This document shows positions 48,932 through 61,414 of a stretch of DNA of 64,000 bases, piece after piece. A model generated the notes under the pieces. The model had not been told where the DNA came from. It made no database searches and was given only the letters and a program-made list of their open reading frames with translations. Position 1 is the first letter of the stretch. Each line of letters begins with the position of its first letter. A program made the position numbers and the translations under genes. Source of the stretch: Allomyces macrogynus ATCC 38327 (Eukaryota > Blastocladiomycota > Blastocladiomycetes > Blastocladiales > Blastocladiaceae); contig GG745330.1 of the NCBI GenBank assembly GCA_000151295.1, positions 838,102 to 902,101 on the forward strand. Direction: 5' to 3'.

Positions 48932-49200
48932 ATGCGAGCGTCGCAAGTGGTCTTGCTTTTGCCCCGTTTGTGTTTTTGTCCTTGTCCTTGCAAGTCGTGG
49001 TATGAAGCGGACATAGTGTCCCTGGGTTTGAAATTGCATCGTGAGCGAACCAGCGATTGTTGTTCCTCAATTGTCTCGATTTGAGCATCACGAGCGAACG
49101 CGGGCAATGTGAGCATCATTCTGCAAGTAAATAGTCTCTTCCAGGCGCAAGGTTGGCGCCGCCAGCACCAGTGACAACCCGCGCCACTTGTCCACCAAGT
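48932..49200. other. convergent 3' intergenic region
   Basis: About 270 bases between the stops of the TPR/RS gene and CFAP45, without further genes. Confidence 0.5.
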
Positions 49201-50867
49201 TCACGGTCCAGTCAGTCGTGGGCGCTCCGACAGCAACATCTTGCGCTCCACTTCCTTGCAGTACTTTTCCGGCACGCCAAGCGTCTTGAGCTCGGCCAGT
49301 TTCCGCGCGCGAATGCCGTCGATCTTGGCCTTCTTTTCGCGGCGCTCGGCCTCGAGATGAATCCCCTCCATGAAGAAATCGTCGCGCGCCTTTTTCAGCA
49401 ACGCCTCACGCTCGCTGATCTGGCGCTGCACGTCGCGCGAGTACTGGCGATGCATGTCGGCGCGCGCGGCCTCGGAGGCACGAATCCGCTCGTTCTCCTC
49501 GCGCTGCCGCGTCAGATTCTCGTCAAACTCGTGGCGCAGGTGGTTTGCCTCGACAGCGATCGCAGCCTCGCGCGCGGCCTGCTGCGCGGCACGTTCCTCG
49601 CGCAGCGCACGCTCCTCGCGCACCCGCTTCTCAGCGGCCTCGCGCTCCTTGCGGCGCCACTCGCGCTCGTAGGCCTCGGTCGCGCGCTTGGCGCGCAATG
49701 CGTCCTGCTCGGCCAACTTGTCGGTCGCGCGTTTCTGTGCGGCGTGCAGCCGCGCGAGCTCCTTTTCGCGCTCGGCCTTGCGCTCCTGCAGCTCGCGGTC
49801 CTTTTCAATCTCCTTTTGCTCCTTTTCCACGAGGTACTCGAGCAGCCGGCGGTCCTCGTCCTGGTCGGCGAGCTTTTGCGCCTTTTTCTTGGCAATCGCG
49901 TCCTCGTTGGCCTGCACGACTTGCTGCATCAAAGCGCGCTGACCCTGCAGCTTGGCGCGCTTCTCCTGTTTCTCTTGGTCGGCGCGCCGCGCGATCGCCG
50001 CGAGCGTCGCCTTGGTCTCTTGGTCGCGCCGCTCCGACTCGAGCATGGCAGCCTCGCGCCGCTCCGTGATCTGCTGCTGAATGACCTGCGCGCCGCGGCG
50101 CAACTCCTGTTGCCGCTGCTGTTGCCGCTCTTCCATGCGCTGCAGGTCGCGCTGCCGCTCGTTTTCCATGACGGCGTCGAGCCGCATGTCCTCGACCTTG
50201 CGCTCGTGTTGAATGAGTTTCTATTATCGGTTCCAACGGTCAGTCGATCCAATACGCTCGTCACGCCGACGTCATAAATCCGCATCAGTGTACCTTTTCC
50301 TGCACTTGCGCGTCACGAATCGAGACGCACTTGGCGTACAAAATCAGTTCGTTCATGCGCTTGATATCGTCCTCTTCCTCGTCGAGCTGCATCTGCGCCT
50401 TGGCGAGCAAGTAGTTGGCCTTGTCTTTCGCCTCCTTTTCAATGTCGCTCAGCTGCAAGTGCGCGGTACGCCGCTTCTCGAGCGATTCGAGCCGCTCGCG
50501 GCGGTCGCGCGCGGCCTCGGCAGCAGCCACGCGCTCGCGCGTCAGGTTCATGACGCGACGCGCTTCTTCTTCTTTGGTGACGACGACGGCTGCATTCTGA
50601 TCGGAAGGGTGGTGAGCGACGGGGACGAGGGGAGAGGGCGAGGGAGGGCGAGGGAGGACGGTACCTTGATTCGTTCGACGTCCTTGGCCGAGAGCACGAC
50701 GCTCGGGTTCGACCGCGTCTTGCCGTGCGCGTGCAGCACGCGGATGTTGTCGCGCGTGATCACGGTGATGTTATTCTGCAGGGCCGGGGCGGGGCAGCGT
50801 CAGGGCCACGAGGACGAATGGCAAGGAGGCAACGAATCGGCGCTACCTTGTCGCCCGACATGGTCAT
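49201..50867 (-). CDS. CFAP45: cilia- and flagella-associated protein 45 (CFAP45/CCDC19)
   Basis: CFAP45 is a microtubule inner protein lining axonemal doublets in motile cilia and flagella. Four exons, 50867-50847, 50775-50665, 50596-50294 and 50220-49201, give 484 residues, near the animal length. Shared blocks include ITVITRDNIRVL, LSAKDVERIKNAA, ILYAKCVSIRDAQVQEK, EQDALRAKRATEAYEREWRRK and the C-terminal GVPEKYCKEVERK. The protein is almost entirely charged coiled coil. The first exon encodes only MTMSGDK; this start is chosen because phase, splice sites and position fit. The gene is the strongest evidence in the window that the organism makes motile flagella. It diverges from SPT6, and a candidate RFX-type site lies about 300 bases upstream. 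Confidence 0.94.
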
Positions 50868-51161
50868 GGCGGGGAGGAGCGCGTGCGAGCGCGTCGACGG
50901 TGGCAGGCAGCGACAGAGTTGGTGGAAGCTGGGGCCAGGATACGGGGGGGGGCCACGCTGAGGGGGAGGAGAAGGGCGAGCTGCGAGTGTCGAGCAGGCC
51001 CGGGAGACGGTGGGCAGTATCGGGTCGGATCTGCAGAGGACGGTTGGTTGCGCGTGCGAGATGGGCCCAAGGCGCGGTGGATGATGACGCGAAGGGCGGC
51101 CAGCGGCAGTCGAAGTTGGCGGATCCGTGGTGCCCGAAGTCGGGCAAGTCTATTGCAGCAA

Positions 51162-51176
51162 GTTGCCAAGGGCAGC
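51162..51176. promoter_or_regulatory. candidate RFX X-box upstream of CFAP45
   Basis: GTTGCC, a three-base spacer and GGCAGC form an imperfect inverted repeat that differs from the RFX X-box consensus GTNRCC-N(0-3)-RGYAAC by one base. It lies about 295 bases upstream of the CFAP45 start. RFX factors drive ciliary genes in animals. Whether they do so here is unknown. Confidence 0.35.
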
Positions 51177-51967
51177 CGAAAGCATTGGGAGCGTGGGTGA
51201 GGACCGCGACAGGGACAACTTGACGTTGACAGAGAAATGGGGCGTGATCAAGAGGGATCAAGAGGAGGGCAGCAAGAAAACAGTTGTGTCTCCCGCTTGC
51301 ACTTGCAAACGATAAAACCAGCAAATTAAATAATGTGATCGACATGGAGCCGTGCCGGAGGTGAAGTGCGCCGGGCGCGTTCACGACACGGACTATGATG
51401 CGTTCGATTGCTCTGAGCTTCCCCGCCGCAACACTTGGCACGCGCACAGCCGGAGCCAGCGAGTACCGAGCGGAGGCGGTAAGCCCAGCACCACAGAGCC
51501 CAAGGCGCCCGCAAGACGCAGGCAAATTTGGGCGGCTACAGGCGGTGAAATGCACGAAGTGCGCTCGAAAGCGCGCAACGGCGCCCGTCTGTGATGTCGG
51601 GTGGAAGCATACAGAGCAGAAGCGGCGCGGCGGCGGCCGACAAGGTGGAGCACCACGCCGGCCCCACAGCGCGACTTGAGTCACGCAAGTGGTTGCCATG
51701 CGACGCTGACCTGCCACAGATGTCGCGTCTCGTCCTCCCAGCCCAACTGAGCCGGCCGCTGTGATCACGTCCAACCCCGTCCAACCCCGTCCAACCTGCT
51801 GCCATTTTCGACGATTTGACCACCTCCACGGTCGACCCCCGACCACGCCCGACCGCGCGCCGACCACCGCGCCCGACTTGGCGCACTGCGACGCCCCGCC
51901 CGCGCCCTTGCACGCGCGCCCAATCAATACCGTCCGGCCCCGCCCAGTACCGCGGTCCTCCGGTACC

Positions 51968-54900
51968 ATGGCCGACCACGACGGCGCTACCACGCCCGCG
52001 CGCCGCGGCCGCGGCCCACTGTCCGACTCAGAGGACGACATGGGCGAGCCAACAATGCGCGACGTCGACATGGAGGACTCGGAGGAAGAGCCCGAGGACA
52101 TTGACGAGGAAACCGAGGCCGACCGCGGCTTCATTGCCGACGACGACGAGGACGACGACGCGCCCGCGCGCATGCCCACTGCCGACGACGAACGCGACGT
52201 GCGCAAGCGCCGCAAGAAGCGGAAGAAGGTGGTCGAGGAAGAAGAGCTCGACGACGATGATCTCGACCTGGTCGAGGAGAACACGGGTCTGAAGGTCAAG
52301 GAGTCGCGCAATTTCAAGCGGCTCAAGAAGCGCAAGGACCGCGAGGAGGAGGAGGATTACGGCTACCAGCGCCGCGCGCCCAACAACGACGTGGCCAACA
52401 TCTTTGACGACGTGCCCGAAGACTATGATTTGCCCGAGGACGATTTCATTGTCGACGACGAGGTGCCCGAGGAGGAGCAGGTCTACCGCAAGGCACAGGA
52501 GCGCGAGCGTAACCGAAGCCGCTACTACCAGACCGACCAGGTCGTCTCGGAGCAGTGCGTAATCCGTTTCTTCGTTTGTGGCTTCATTCGCTCCTCTTCC
52601 GCTCGTCAACGAACAAACCCACCAACCATGGTAACCCCATCACTACAGAGCACTCGACGACATGCACGCCATCTTTGGCGACGGCACCGAGTACGACTGG
52701 GCCATTGAGCTGCAGGACCGCGACCGCCGGCCCGTCGACGACGACTACGCGCGCGACCAGGACCAGCAGGACATCAAGCTGACCGACGTCTTCGAGCCGT
52801 CGGAGGTGGTCGAGAAAATGCTTACCGACAAGGACGAGGAGGTGCGCGTGACCGACATTCCGGAGCGCATGCAGGAGCTCGGCATTCGTCGCGCCGACCC
52901 TGCGCAGCTTGACGAGTCGGTCGACTGGTGCACGCAGGCCGTCTTGCGCAGTCGTCGCTTGGCCGACGACGATCCACATGGTGCAGTGGCGATTCGCGAG
53001 GCCGTGCAGACGGTGCTCAACCTGTTGCGGCAAGAGTTTCTCGAAGTGCCGTTCATCCTCTACCACCGCCGCGACTACTTCCGCCCGGCGCTCAATGATG
53101 AGGAGCTGTGGCTGATTGCCGACGCCGACGAGGAGCACCGATCGTTTTTCCAAAAGCGACGCGCGCTGTTCAGCAAGTACGAGCGGCTGCAGTACGAGGA
53201 CCCGGCGTTTCTCGATGCCTTCTACACGATTCGCACGCCCCGGCACATTGCCGATTTGAGCGACTACCTCAACTTCAAGCACGCCAGGCGGCTAGCGCAG
53301 GTGCTGCAGACCGAGCAGGCGGCCGCGGGCCACCGGCAGCCCGTCAAGTCGGATCCGAACGATGTGTTCCGCGTCGAATCCGTAGACTACCTGACTCACC
53401 TGTTTTGCTTACCGGAGCCGCTGCTCGTCGAGAACTTGCGCGCGCGCACGCAGCTTCATATCGCGCCCAGCCCGTACACGACGTTGTCCGAGGAAATGGC
53501 GCGCGCGACACCAATAGGCGTCGACGTGAAGCGGTTCCAGGCGGCGCTCATCAAGTACCTGGCGTCGACGCTATTCCACAACCCGGAGGTTCGGCTCTTC
53601 TACGCGACCGAATTCGAGGCTTCGGCGACCATTTCCGTGAGCCCGACAGACGTGGGCAAAAAGGAAATCGACGCGGCGCACCCATTCTACTATTTCAAGT
53701 ACGTGACCAAGAAGCCGACTGCGACGCTGCAGAACGCGCAGTTTCTCGACTACCTCGAGGCCGAGGCCAAGGGGCTTGTCACGCTCGACATTTCCTTTGC
53801 GCAGCAGCACATTGTCTCGTCGCGGCTCAGCAACGCCTGGGTCACGAGCAGCACCGACGAGTGGAACGCGTGCCGAATCCAGATTCTCAAGGCCACGGAG
53901 ACGATGTTGTTTGAGCACGCGACGGCGACTTTGCGCGAGGAGTTGTTGCGCAAGGCGCAGTCATATGTTGCGCGCGAATGCTCGTCCAAGCTGCTCGAGG
54001 CCGTCATGGTCGCGCCCGCCGTGTCGACGCGGCCCGACGACCGCGACCGCGACAATTTCCTGCCGCAGTACGCGCGCGTGCTCGCGCTGTGTCTCGTACA
54101 ACAGCACCGGTCCTACAAGGTGTTTGGTGCCGTCGTCGACTCGCGCGGCGAAATGCTCGACGTTTACACAGACGAGTTCAATCTCCCGGAACTCGCCAAG
54201 ATCATTGGCCGGTACGACCCGGAGCGGATTGTTGTTGGCCTCTGCTCCAACTTTTACGCTTTTCGGCTCGTCCAGGCCGTCAAGGAGGTCGCGCAAGGGT
54301 ACAATTTGCCCGTCGACGTGCTTTCCGACAACGTCGCGCTCGCTTACCAAGAGTCGGCTGCGGCAGTCAAGGAGTTCCCGGACCACTCGGTCCCCGTGCG
54401 GCACTGCATTGGTCTGGCGCGTCAGCGGCAGGACCCGGCGCATGTGGCCGCGGCGCTGTTCCCCAAGGACGTGCTCAAGGTGCAGCTGCACCGGCAGCAG
54501 GCGCAGATTCCCGAGGAGCTATTGCTGCAGCACCTCGAGCGCACCATGGTCAAGTGCGTCATGGTCATGGGCGTCGACATCAACGAGGCGTTTGACTGCC
54601 CACACTACTCGCACACGCTGCAGTTTGTCGCGGGTCTCGGTCCGCGCAAGGCCTCGGGTCTCTACAACAAGATGTTGACCGTCGGCCACTTGACGAGCCG
54701 CCAGAACCTGATCTTGTCCAAGTGCATGGGCCGGCGCGTGTTCATGAACTCAGCGTCGTTTATCCGGATCACAACCGGGTTCATGGACGACCGCACGGGC
54801 GACCCGCTCGACGATACGCGCATTCACCCGGAAGACTATGCGCTCGGGCGTAAGATGGTGGCCGATGCTCTCGATGTCGACGAGGTCGACGACCGCGACC

Positions 54901-56123
54901 CGAACGTGCTATCGAAACGCATTCGCGACATGTGGGCGCGCCGCCGGCAGCACGTGCTCGACGAGCTGCGACTCGAGGCCTACGCCGACATGCTGTTGCA
55001 GGAAATGAACTTGAAAAAGTTTGAGACGCTGCACATCATCAAGGAGGAGCTGCAGTCTCCCTACAAGGAGCGGCGGCCGTCGCTGCACCATCCGGGCCCC
55101 GAGGAGTTGCTGGAAAAAGTGCTCGGCTCGCTGCCACGGGAAAACACGCTCGTCAAGGCCACTGTTACGCAGGTGCGCGACAAGATTGTGCGGCTGCGGC
55201 TGTCCAACGGCATGGACGCGATCATGTGGCCGCGGTGCGTCTCGCAGGACCGCGACTTTCGCGACGCCATCAAGCAAGGCCAGGACATTGAGGGTGTCGT
55301 CACGCAGGTCGACATGGACCGCGTGTGCCTGACGCTCTCGATGCTGCCGCAGGATATGCAGATCGCGCGCGAGCCGTCGCAGTACTCGACTGCCATCGAC
55401 CAGTTCTTTGACCGCGACCGCGCACGCAAGGACGACGAGCTGCAGCGCGCGCGCGAACGCGCCGAACAGCTGTTTGCCGCCACGACCAATCCGGCCGCGG
55501 CGACGGGGCCCGTCATGATCAAGCACCCGCTGTTCAAGCCGTTCAATGCACAGCAGGCCACGGCGTACCTGGCCAAGCGCAACCCGGGCGAGGCCGTGAT
55601 TCGGTTCTCGAGCAGGGGCGAAGGCCGGTTGACGATTTCGTGGCACGTCGTGCAGGGCATCGTGCAGCACCTCGAAGTCGTGCAAGACGCCTACTCGAAG
55701 CAGTACCGTATCGAGAACGCGCGGTCGTCCGGGTCCGGCGGCGCGCACGGCTACGGCCACCAGCACGTGGCCGACGTCTACTACGACGATCTCGACGAGA
55801 TTCTGTTCCGGTACGTCGAGGCGTGTTCCACGCAGGTCGCCAAGGTCACCAAGCACCGCAAGTACGTCGGTGGGCCGCGCGACGATCTCGAGCGCAAGCT
55901 CACGCGCGATATCAAGGCCGACCCGAACGTCGTCGCGTATGGGATATGCCCGAACCCAGACTTCCCGGGCTGGTTCTATCTGCTCTACCTACACCAACTC
56001 GGGCGACCGTCAGAGCTCGGGTTCAAGGTCGTGCCGCGCGGGTTCGTGTTCTTGGGGCGTGAGTACCACGACGTCGAGGACGTAATCAATGCCTTCAAGA
56101 ACTCGTTCCGGCAGATGCGCTGA
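51968..56123 (+). CDS. SPT6: transcription elongation factor and histone chaperone SPT6
   Basis: SPT6 travels with RNA polymerase II, rebuilds nucleosomes and helps mRNA export. Exons 51968-52554 and 52649-56123 give about 1,353 residues, normal for fungi. The first 200 residues are the typical acidic, Lys/Arg-patched N terminus (DSEDDMGEP, ADDERDVRKRRKKRKK, EEELDDDDLDLVEEN). It then shows the Tex-like core, the YqgF-type domain (LPELAKIIGRYDPERIVVG), the HhH region (QFVAGLGPRKASGLYN), an S1 domain (TVTQVRDKIVRLRLSNGMD) and the tandem SH2 region (AVIRFSSRGEGRLTISWHV and PGWFYLLYL). The C terminus ends FKNSFRQMR without a long tail. The start ATG lies in a good context and is supported by the acidic region. 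The single intron has GTGCGT..TACAG ends. Confidence 0.97.
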
Positions 56124-57468
56124 GGAGCGAGCGAGGGTGAAACAGGTGGGCTGTTGTAGCCATGGGTGGACGGTATGCGTATTTTATTCAACGTTTTGAT
56201 GTTTCCTGTCCACTTTCGAGCTGGGGAACTTGCGTGTTCCCGGACCGGTGTTGATGCTTCAGAGGGATCGAGGGTGCAGAGCAACGAGGGAACAACGCAA
56301 TTCGACAGTGCATTGACAGGAAGAAATCATTGGGCACCACGGACGTGTAATGAAAGGGCCGAATCAAGAAGGATGGCATCTCAGAAAGCGCAAAGGGCAA
56401 TGCAACGTAAGCGTGGTCCGCATGGGAATGATGAGGACGGTGAGGACGAGTGGTTGGACCTGTCGGACTCGATTTGACCAGTCCAGATTGATTTTAAATG
56501 TTTCCCACATGTTTGCGTTGTTTCGAGTCGTTTTGGTGCCTCCAAAAAGACCTGATCGGGCTGGCAGGCACACTCGCGCGCTCACCCACAGGTTCCCCAC
56601 TCGCTTCTCCACTCGGCCCCTTCACCGCCCAGATTTCAGCAACTTCAACGATGCGCCACCTGCTCGGCTACCTTCTACCCGCTCTCTTCCCACAAGGCGC
56701 CGCCCATTCCCGTAACAGCCGGGCTGCGGCGTGGGCACCAGGTCCTTTGACTCATGCTGATCTTTCTCCCGTGTCGTGTGTCGGCAGACAGCTCGCCGCT
56801 CAACCAATTGTCAACTGTCTCTTCTGCTCCATCAATCTCTTCCGCGCCATTCTCGTTCCATTTTATTGAACCGTCGCGCAGGCATGATAAGTCCGTTGGT
56901 GGCATCCCAGTGTCACGCGGCCCGAACCGACAGAACCAAAATGAAAGAGGACCGACCCGTGGTCTTTGTTCTTCCTTACCATTGCGAAATATATGCTTCG
57001 AGTTGAATTGGAGGTTCTCTGGGCGAGCGGCACGTGGAGTGTGGGTGCAGTTAGTTTGAGGTTGGGGGTGAAAAACGCGTCGCGTGGTCGTGGTTGATCG
57101 ACATGGCGATTGGAGACCATCAAGCAAGAACACTGCAAAAATCACCTACTCTTGGACCCTTTGCTCGCTCTTGGCCATAGCGCCACTCCCGAGACCAGTA
57201 CGCAGCTGGAAGACATGGACAGTTTATTCGTTCGTGGGGTCACGGTGGATGCAACGTGCGTTGCGTTGCGAGCGGGCTTGCAGCGAAGCCGTGGATGTCT
57301 CGAAAAAAAAAAAAAAACAAAAACGATGAACAACAACCAACCAACCCATCAAACCAAATGCGCCGTCAAAACCGATCCGACTCGCGCGGCGTCCCTCTCT
57401 CCACCCGGTCCCACCGACCAAACAGCCCCGCCCACGCCCCCCCTTTTTTCCCCCTCATCCTCGCCGCA
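56124..57468. other. long intergenic region, no confident gene
   Basis: About 1.3 kb between the SPT6 and Ataxin-2 stops, less GC-rich than its neighbours. It contains an A-rich run near 57302-57320 and, at 56374-56478, a 34-residue frame ending with DGEDEWLDLSDSI that looks oddly protein-like. No RNA gene or known element is recognised. Confidence 0.5.
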
Positions 57469-60400
57469 TCACTCGGCCGGCGCCTGCGCGGGCGCCCCCG
57501 GCGGCGGCCCCTGCTGCATCTGCGGCATCCCAGCCGGCATCTGCGCGGGCGGCGCTGCTGCTGCCACCATGACCCCCGCGGGCACGGGCATCCCGGGTGC
57601 GGCCGCGAGAATCGGCACGATCGGATCCCCGGCCCCGCGGCCATCGGGTACATGGCCAAATGGTGCGGCGGGATCCCTGCGGGCGCCGCGTGCGGCGGGA
57701 CACCGGCCGAATGCGGCGGCGGCGGCTGAGCGGGGGCACCTGGCGCGCCCAACGGCGGGTGCGGGCCCTGCGGGATCGGCGCGCCGGGGAACATCGGGCC
57801 CGGGAACATGGGCGCGCCAGGGAAGTAAGCGGGCGCGGGGTTGCCGGCCGCAGCAGTGCCGGGAGCCGGTGCACCGGGGTGCGGCTGCGCGCCCGACGAG
57901 ACGGGCGGCGAGGCGCGGCGGCCAGCCTGCGGCGCGTTGTTCAGGCCGGGTACGGGAGGGGGCGCGTTGGCAGCGGCCGGATTGTAGTGTCCCGGCGGGG
58001 GCGGGACGGGCATGCCCGGCATCGGCATGCCAAACGGCGCGGGCATCATGGCGCCGGGGGGCGCGCCAGGGTAGTGCATGGGGATCGGCATGGGAATAAA
58101 CTGCGCGCCCGGTGGGAGCTGCGCCGGGTAGCCCTGCGGCGTCGCGGGAATGAAGTACATCGGCTGCATCGCCGGGAACGCCGGCATTTCAACGCCCTGC
58201 GCGATGTTGCGGAAGCTGTGGTTGGGCTGGTCGACGGGCCAGGTCGTGTCTGTGCGACGCGATTGTTGCTCATCAGTTGGCCTCGAATCGGAAATGGGGC
58301 ACGGCTCACGCAAAGACAAGACAGTAAACGCACCGTTCATGTTGGCCGACGCCGAGGGCGCATTGAACATGGCCTTGACCGACATCGGGCCCACCTTGAG
58401 TTCCTTGCCCGCAAAGAACCCGGTCTGGACCTTGCGCGTGTCCGGCACCGAAGGCGTTGGACTCGGAGTCGTACCCGTCGCTGCCGAAGCAGGGTGCACC
58501 TGGGTAACCGTGGCACGTCAGCAATAACACAAGACGACACAAAGCAGTGCGGGAGGAAAAGCAGCGTACTGGCACAAACGACTTAGCCGAAAGATTGAAC
58601 GAAAACGGCTTCGCGGTCACATTCAGCGCCGACTTCTTGTCCTTGGTCTCGTCCTTGGCGGCACCACCCTTACCCGGGGACCCGGCACGCTTCGCACCTT
58701 GCGCGGTCGCCGCCGCGCCACGAGCTTTACGTTCTGCCGCCAGCTTGGCCTCATGTTCCTGAATCCGCTTCCGCGCGCGCTCCTTGTCGAGCAAGTCGGC
58801 AATATCTTCGGGCGGTTCCGGCTTGGGCAAATTGAACGCGGCATGGAACTTGCGCAACTCGTCAAACGTCTTGGCGCGCAACTTCTGCCTCGACTCCCAA
58901 ATCTTTTGCTTTTCCTTGGCCAGGTACGCGCCCATGCGCCGCTGCAGCGACGCAGCATTCTGCGCCGTCTTGTCCTGGCGCACGGCCGCTGCGGCACTCG
59001 CGGCCGCCGCCTGCTCGGCCTTGGCCTTGTTGTGCATCGCGAGCCGCGCCTGGAACTGCAGGAGCTGGTGGTGCGGGACGGCGGCCGACGACGACGACGA
59101 GGACGCGGTCGACGACGAGGTCGACGACGAGGCGGCAGCGGCGGCAGCGGCGGCAGCGGCAGCAGCCGGGTTGTGGTGTGCGTACTGCAGCGTGCGCATG
59201 GTCGGGACGAGAATCGGCATTTGCGCGACCTGCCGCGCAAACTCCTTGGCCGTCGACTTGGCTGCCTTGTCGGCGGTAGAAGTAGAATCATCGGTGTGCT
59301 TGGCCAAGACGGCCTTGTACCGCGTGATCTCGCGCAGAACCGTGTCGCGTGAAATTTGCGGTAGACCCGCGGCGGTGGCGGCAGCAGCAGCCGCGCCCGG
59401 TGCAGGGGACCGCTGTGAGAGCGGCAACCGGAAGAGGGTCGATGTGGCTGACGCGGGCACGGCAGAGCCAGCGAGAAGCTTGCTGGCCGATTCGGACGGC
59501 TGGAGCGACGCGGGACGGTCGCCACCGCGTCCAGTCTTGGTCACGGCGGGGACAGGCGACCCAGTCGAGTCGGTCGTAGCGGCCGACTGGTCAGCGGCGT
59601 TGCTACCGCCAGTGGCGCCGAGCACAGGCCGTTCAGCGCTCCCGACAAACGACTTTGGCCGTGGGCGACCAGACGTGTAGGCCTCCTTGGCGTTGCGCGC
59701 GTGGGACGGAACCGCGGCCGCGGCAGCCGCCGCCGTGTCGCGCACGACAGCGCCGTACCGGTCCTCTTCGTCGACATCATTCGCAGCGTGCCCGCGCTCC
59801 TCGAGAACGTGAACATTGGCCGACCCGGCGGCCTCGATTTCGCGCGCGATCCGTGCGGCCTCGCGCTCGTGCTGCTTGTAGAGATCGCTCGATCGGTCGA
59901 GCGCCGTCGTGTAGATATCCTCTTGGTAATCGGTCGTGAGCCCAAACTTGGTCTCGTTCACTTCAAACTGGTTCCAGCCGCGCGCGCCGCGCGACGACGC
60001 GTCGAGGTGCAGCATGTCCATGTCGGCACCGCCCGTGCCGGACCCGTCGTCCTCGGGCACCCACCGCATGAGCGCGCGCTCCTTGACGTCGGCCGCGCCG
60101 CTGATGGCCGTATCGGTCTTGAACCCTGGTGCGGGAAAAGGAAGAGGGAGGGGAAGGGCCGTCAGTCGACCGCCCACTTCGTCCCCTGCGTTGTCCACCA
60201 AACGACGGTACCCTTGCTCGCGCGCTTGGCGTCGTCGACGGTCGCGACGTGCAAGACCGTGAACATGGCCACGTCCTTGAGCGGGACGACGAGCGTGTCG
60301 AGCAGGCCGGGCGTGTCCGCGTCGGCGCCGTTCTTCTTCTTGCCGGCCACATCGGCAGTAGCGGCCTTTTCGAGATGCCGCACGGCCTTGAGGACGAGCA

Positions 60401-60910
60401 TGCGCTCGGCTTGGACAACAGCATGCACGACGCCTTCAAAGACGTCGCCGGCGGCCGAGGTCACGACGGCAATGTGGCCCTGGTCAAGAGTGAGAGATCA
60501 AAGTGGCGTGGTGAGCAGAGATGCCGTGTCGTTGCTCTTTGCTCTCGCGTATGATCACGGCCTTGCACCGGCTCGCTAACGAGCATGAAACCAATGTCGG
60601 GACCGACGCCACGCCGGCATCAGGGCTTCCATAATGAATGGACCCGGCTCCGGGATCCAGGGGCCGCATGGCGGTGGTACTTCCCATCCGGCTTGCCGTG
60701 TGCCCAGGCCAGTGCGCGGCCGATCGGTGGGCGAGACGCCATATTCGACGCCAGCGGCGCGCAGGGTACGCATCAACTTACCAGAACAAGGGCAAAGGCA
60801 TAGTGCAGGCGCGCGTCGGCGGCTTGAGCTGCCTTGGCTGCCGTGACGGCGGCTGGGTCGGGCGGATTGGTCGCGGCCGCGGGGCCACTGGCCAGGAGCT
60901 GCTGGAGCAT
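57469..60910 (-). CDS. Ataxin-2/Pbp1, one frame break near the C terminus
   Basis: Ataxin-2/Pbp1 binds poly(A)-binding protein and RNA, affecting mRNA stability and stress granules. Exons are 60910-60782, 60479-60212, 60125-58570, 58499-58334 and 58249-57469. The Lsm domain runs from RLHYAFAL through VVTSAAGDVFEGVVHA; the LsmAD domain is clear in RGWNQFEVNETKFGLTTDY and DIYTTALDRSS, then HEREAARIAREIE. A long Ala/Ser-rich region follows, and a PAM2 motif for PABP binding (FNLSAKSFVP) just before the fourth exon. The C terminus is Pro/Met/Gly/Ala-rich. A single base missing near 57626-57640, in or near a G run, breaks the frame; past it the other frame reads PIVPILAAAPGMPVPAG to a stop at 57469, consistent with an error. 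The first ATG of the Lsm-encoding frame is used as start. Confidence 0.92.
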
Positions 60911-61414
60911 GGTTGGCAGGAGCGAATGCGCGCAGTCGTGGACGGCTTGGCGATGCGGACGCTGGCGTGGTGGCTTGCTGCTGCTGGCAGACTCGAGCGG
61001 GAGCGGAGCTGCAGCAAGGACGGTGGCCGTGCTGGCGGGCGGAAAGCCGAAGAGCAATAGTGCTGCGAGACGTGGGCCATGATCGCCGCGATCACGTGCA
61101 GCTCGCCACCTCCACCGCGCCCGCCTTGCTCGACTCTGTCCTGCCAATAGAACCCCCGCCTGCGTGGTTTGCGCGCACGGCCTGGCTCGACGACGTCGTT
61201 GCGCTCACCTCGGCCAGAGCTCTGGCACGCACGACAAAGCTCCGTTCTGGCTCCTGACGCGCAAAGGCAGACCCGAGGTCCGGAAAAGCACACCAAAGAG
61301 CAAAGCAACTTATTGGCACCCTCACCCTACCTTACCGCTTGCGCAGCGCATCCATCGTCCAGGGACAAGAAACGCCCGCCCGCCCGCCTCGATTTACACG
61401 ACGACGACGCGCAT
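60911..61414. other. intergenic region upstream of Ataxin-2
   Basis: About 500 bases with the Ataxin-2 promoter and the eL34 3' end. An upstream in-frame extension of Ataxin-2 is open but is low complexity and not called. Confidence 0.45.

Noticed and set aside
49153..50277. Leu-rich plus-strand frame opposite CFAP45
   Set aside because: Antisense of Glu/Arg/Gln coiled coil naturally reads as Leu-rich; CFAP45 is clearly coded on the other strand.
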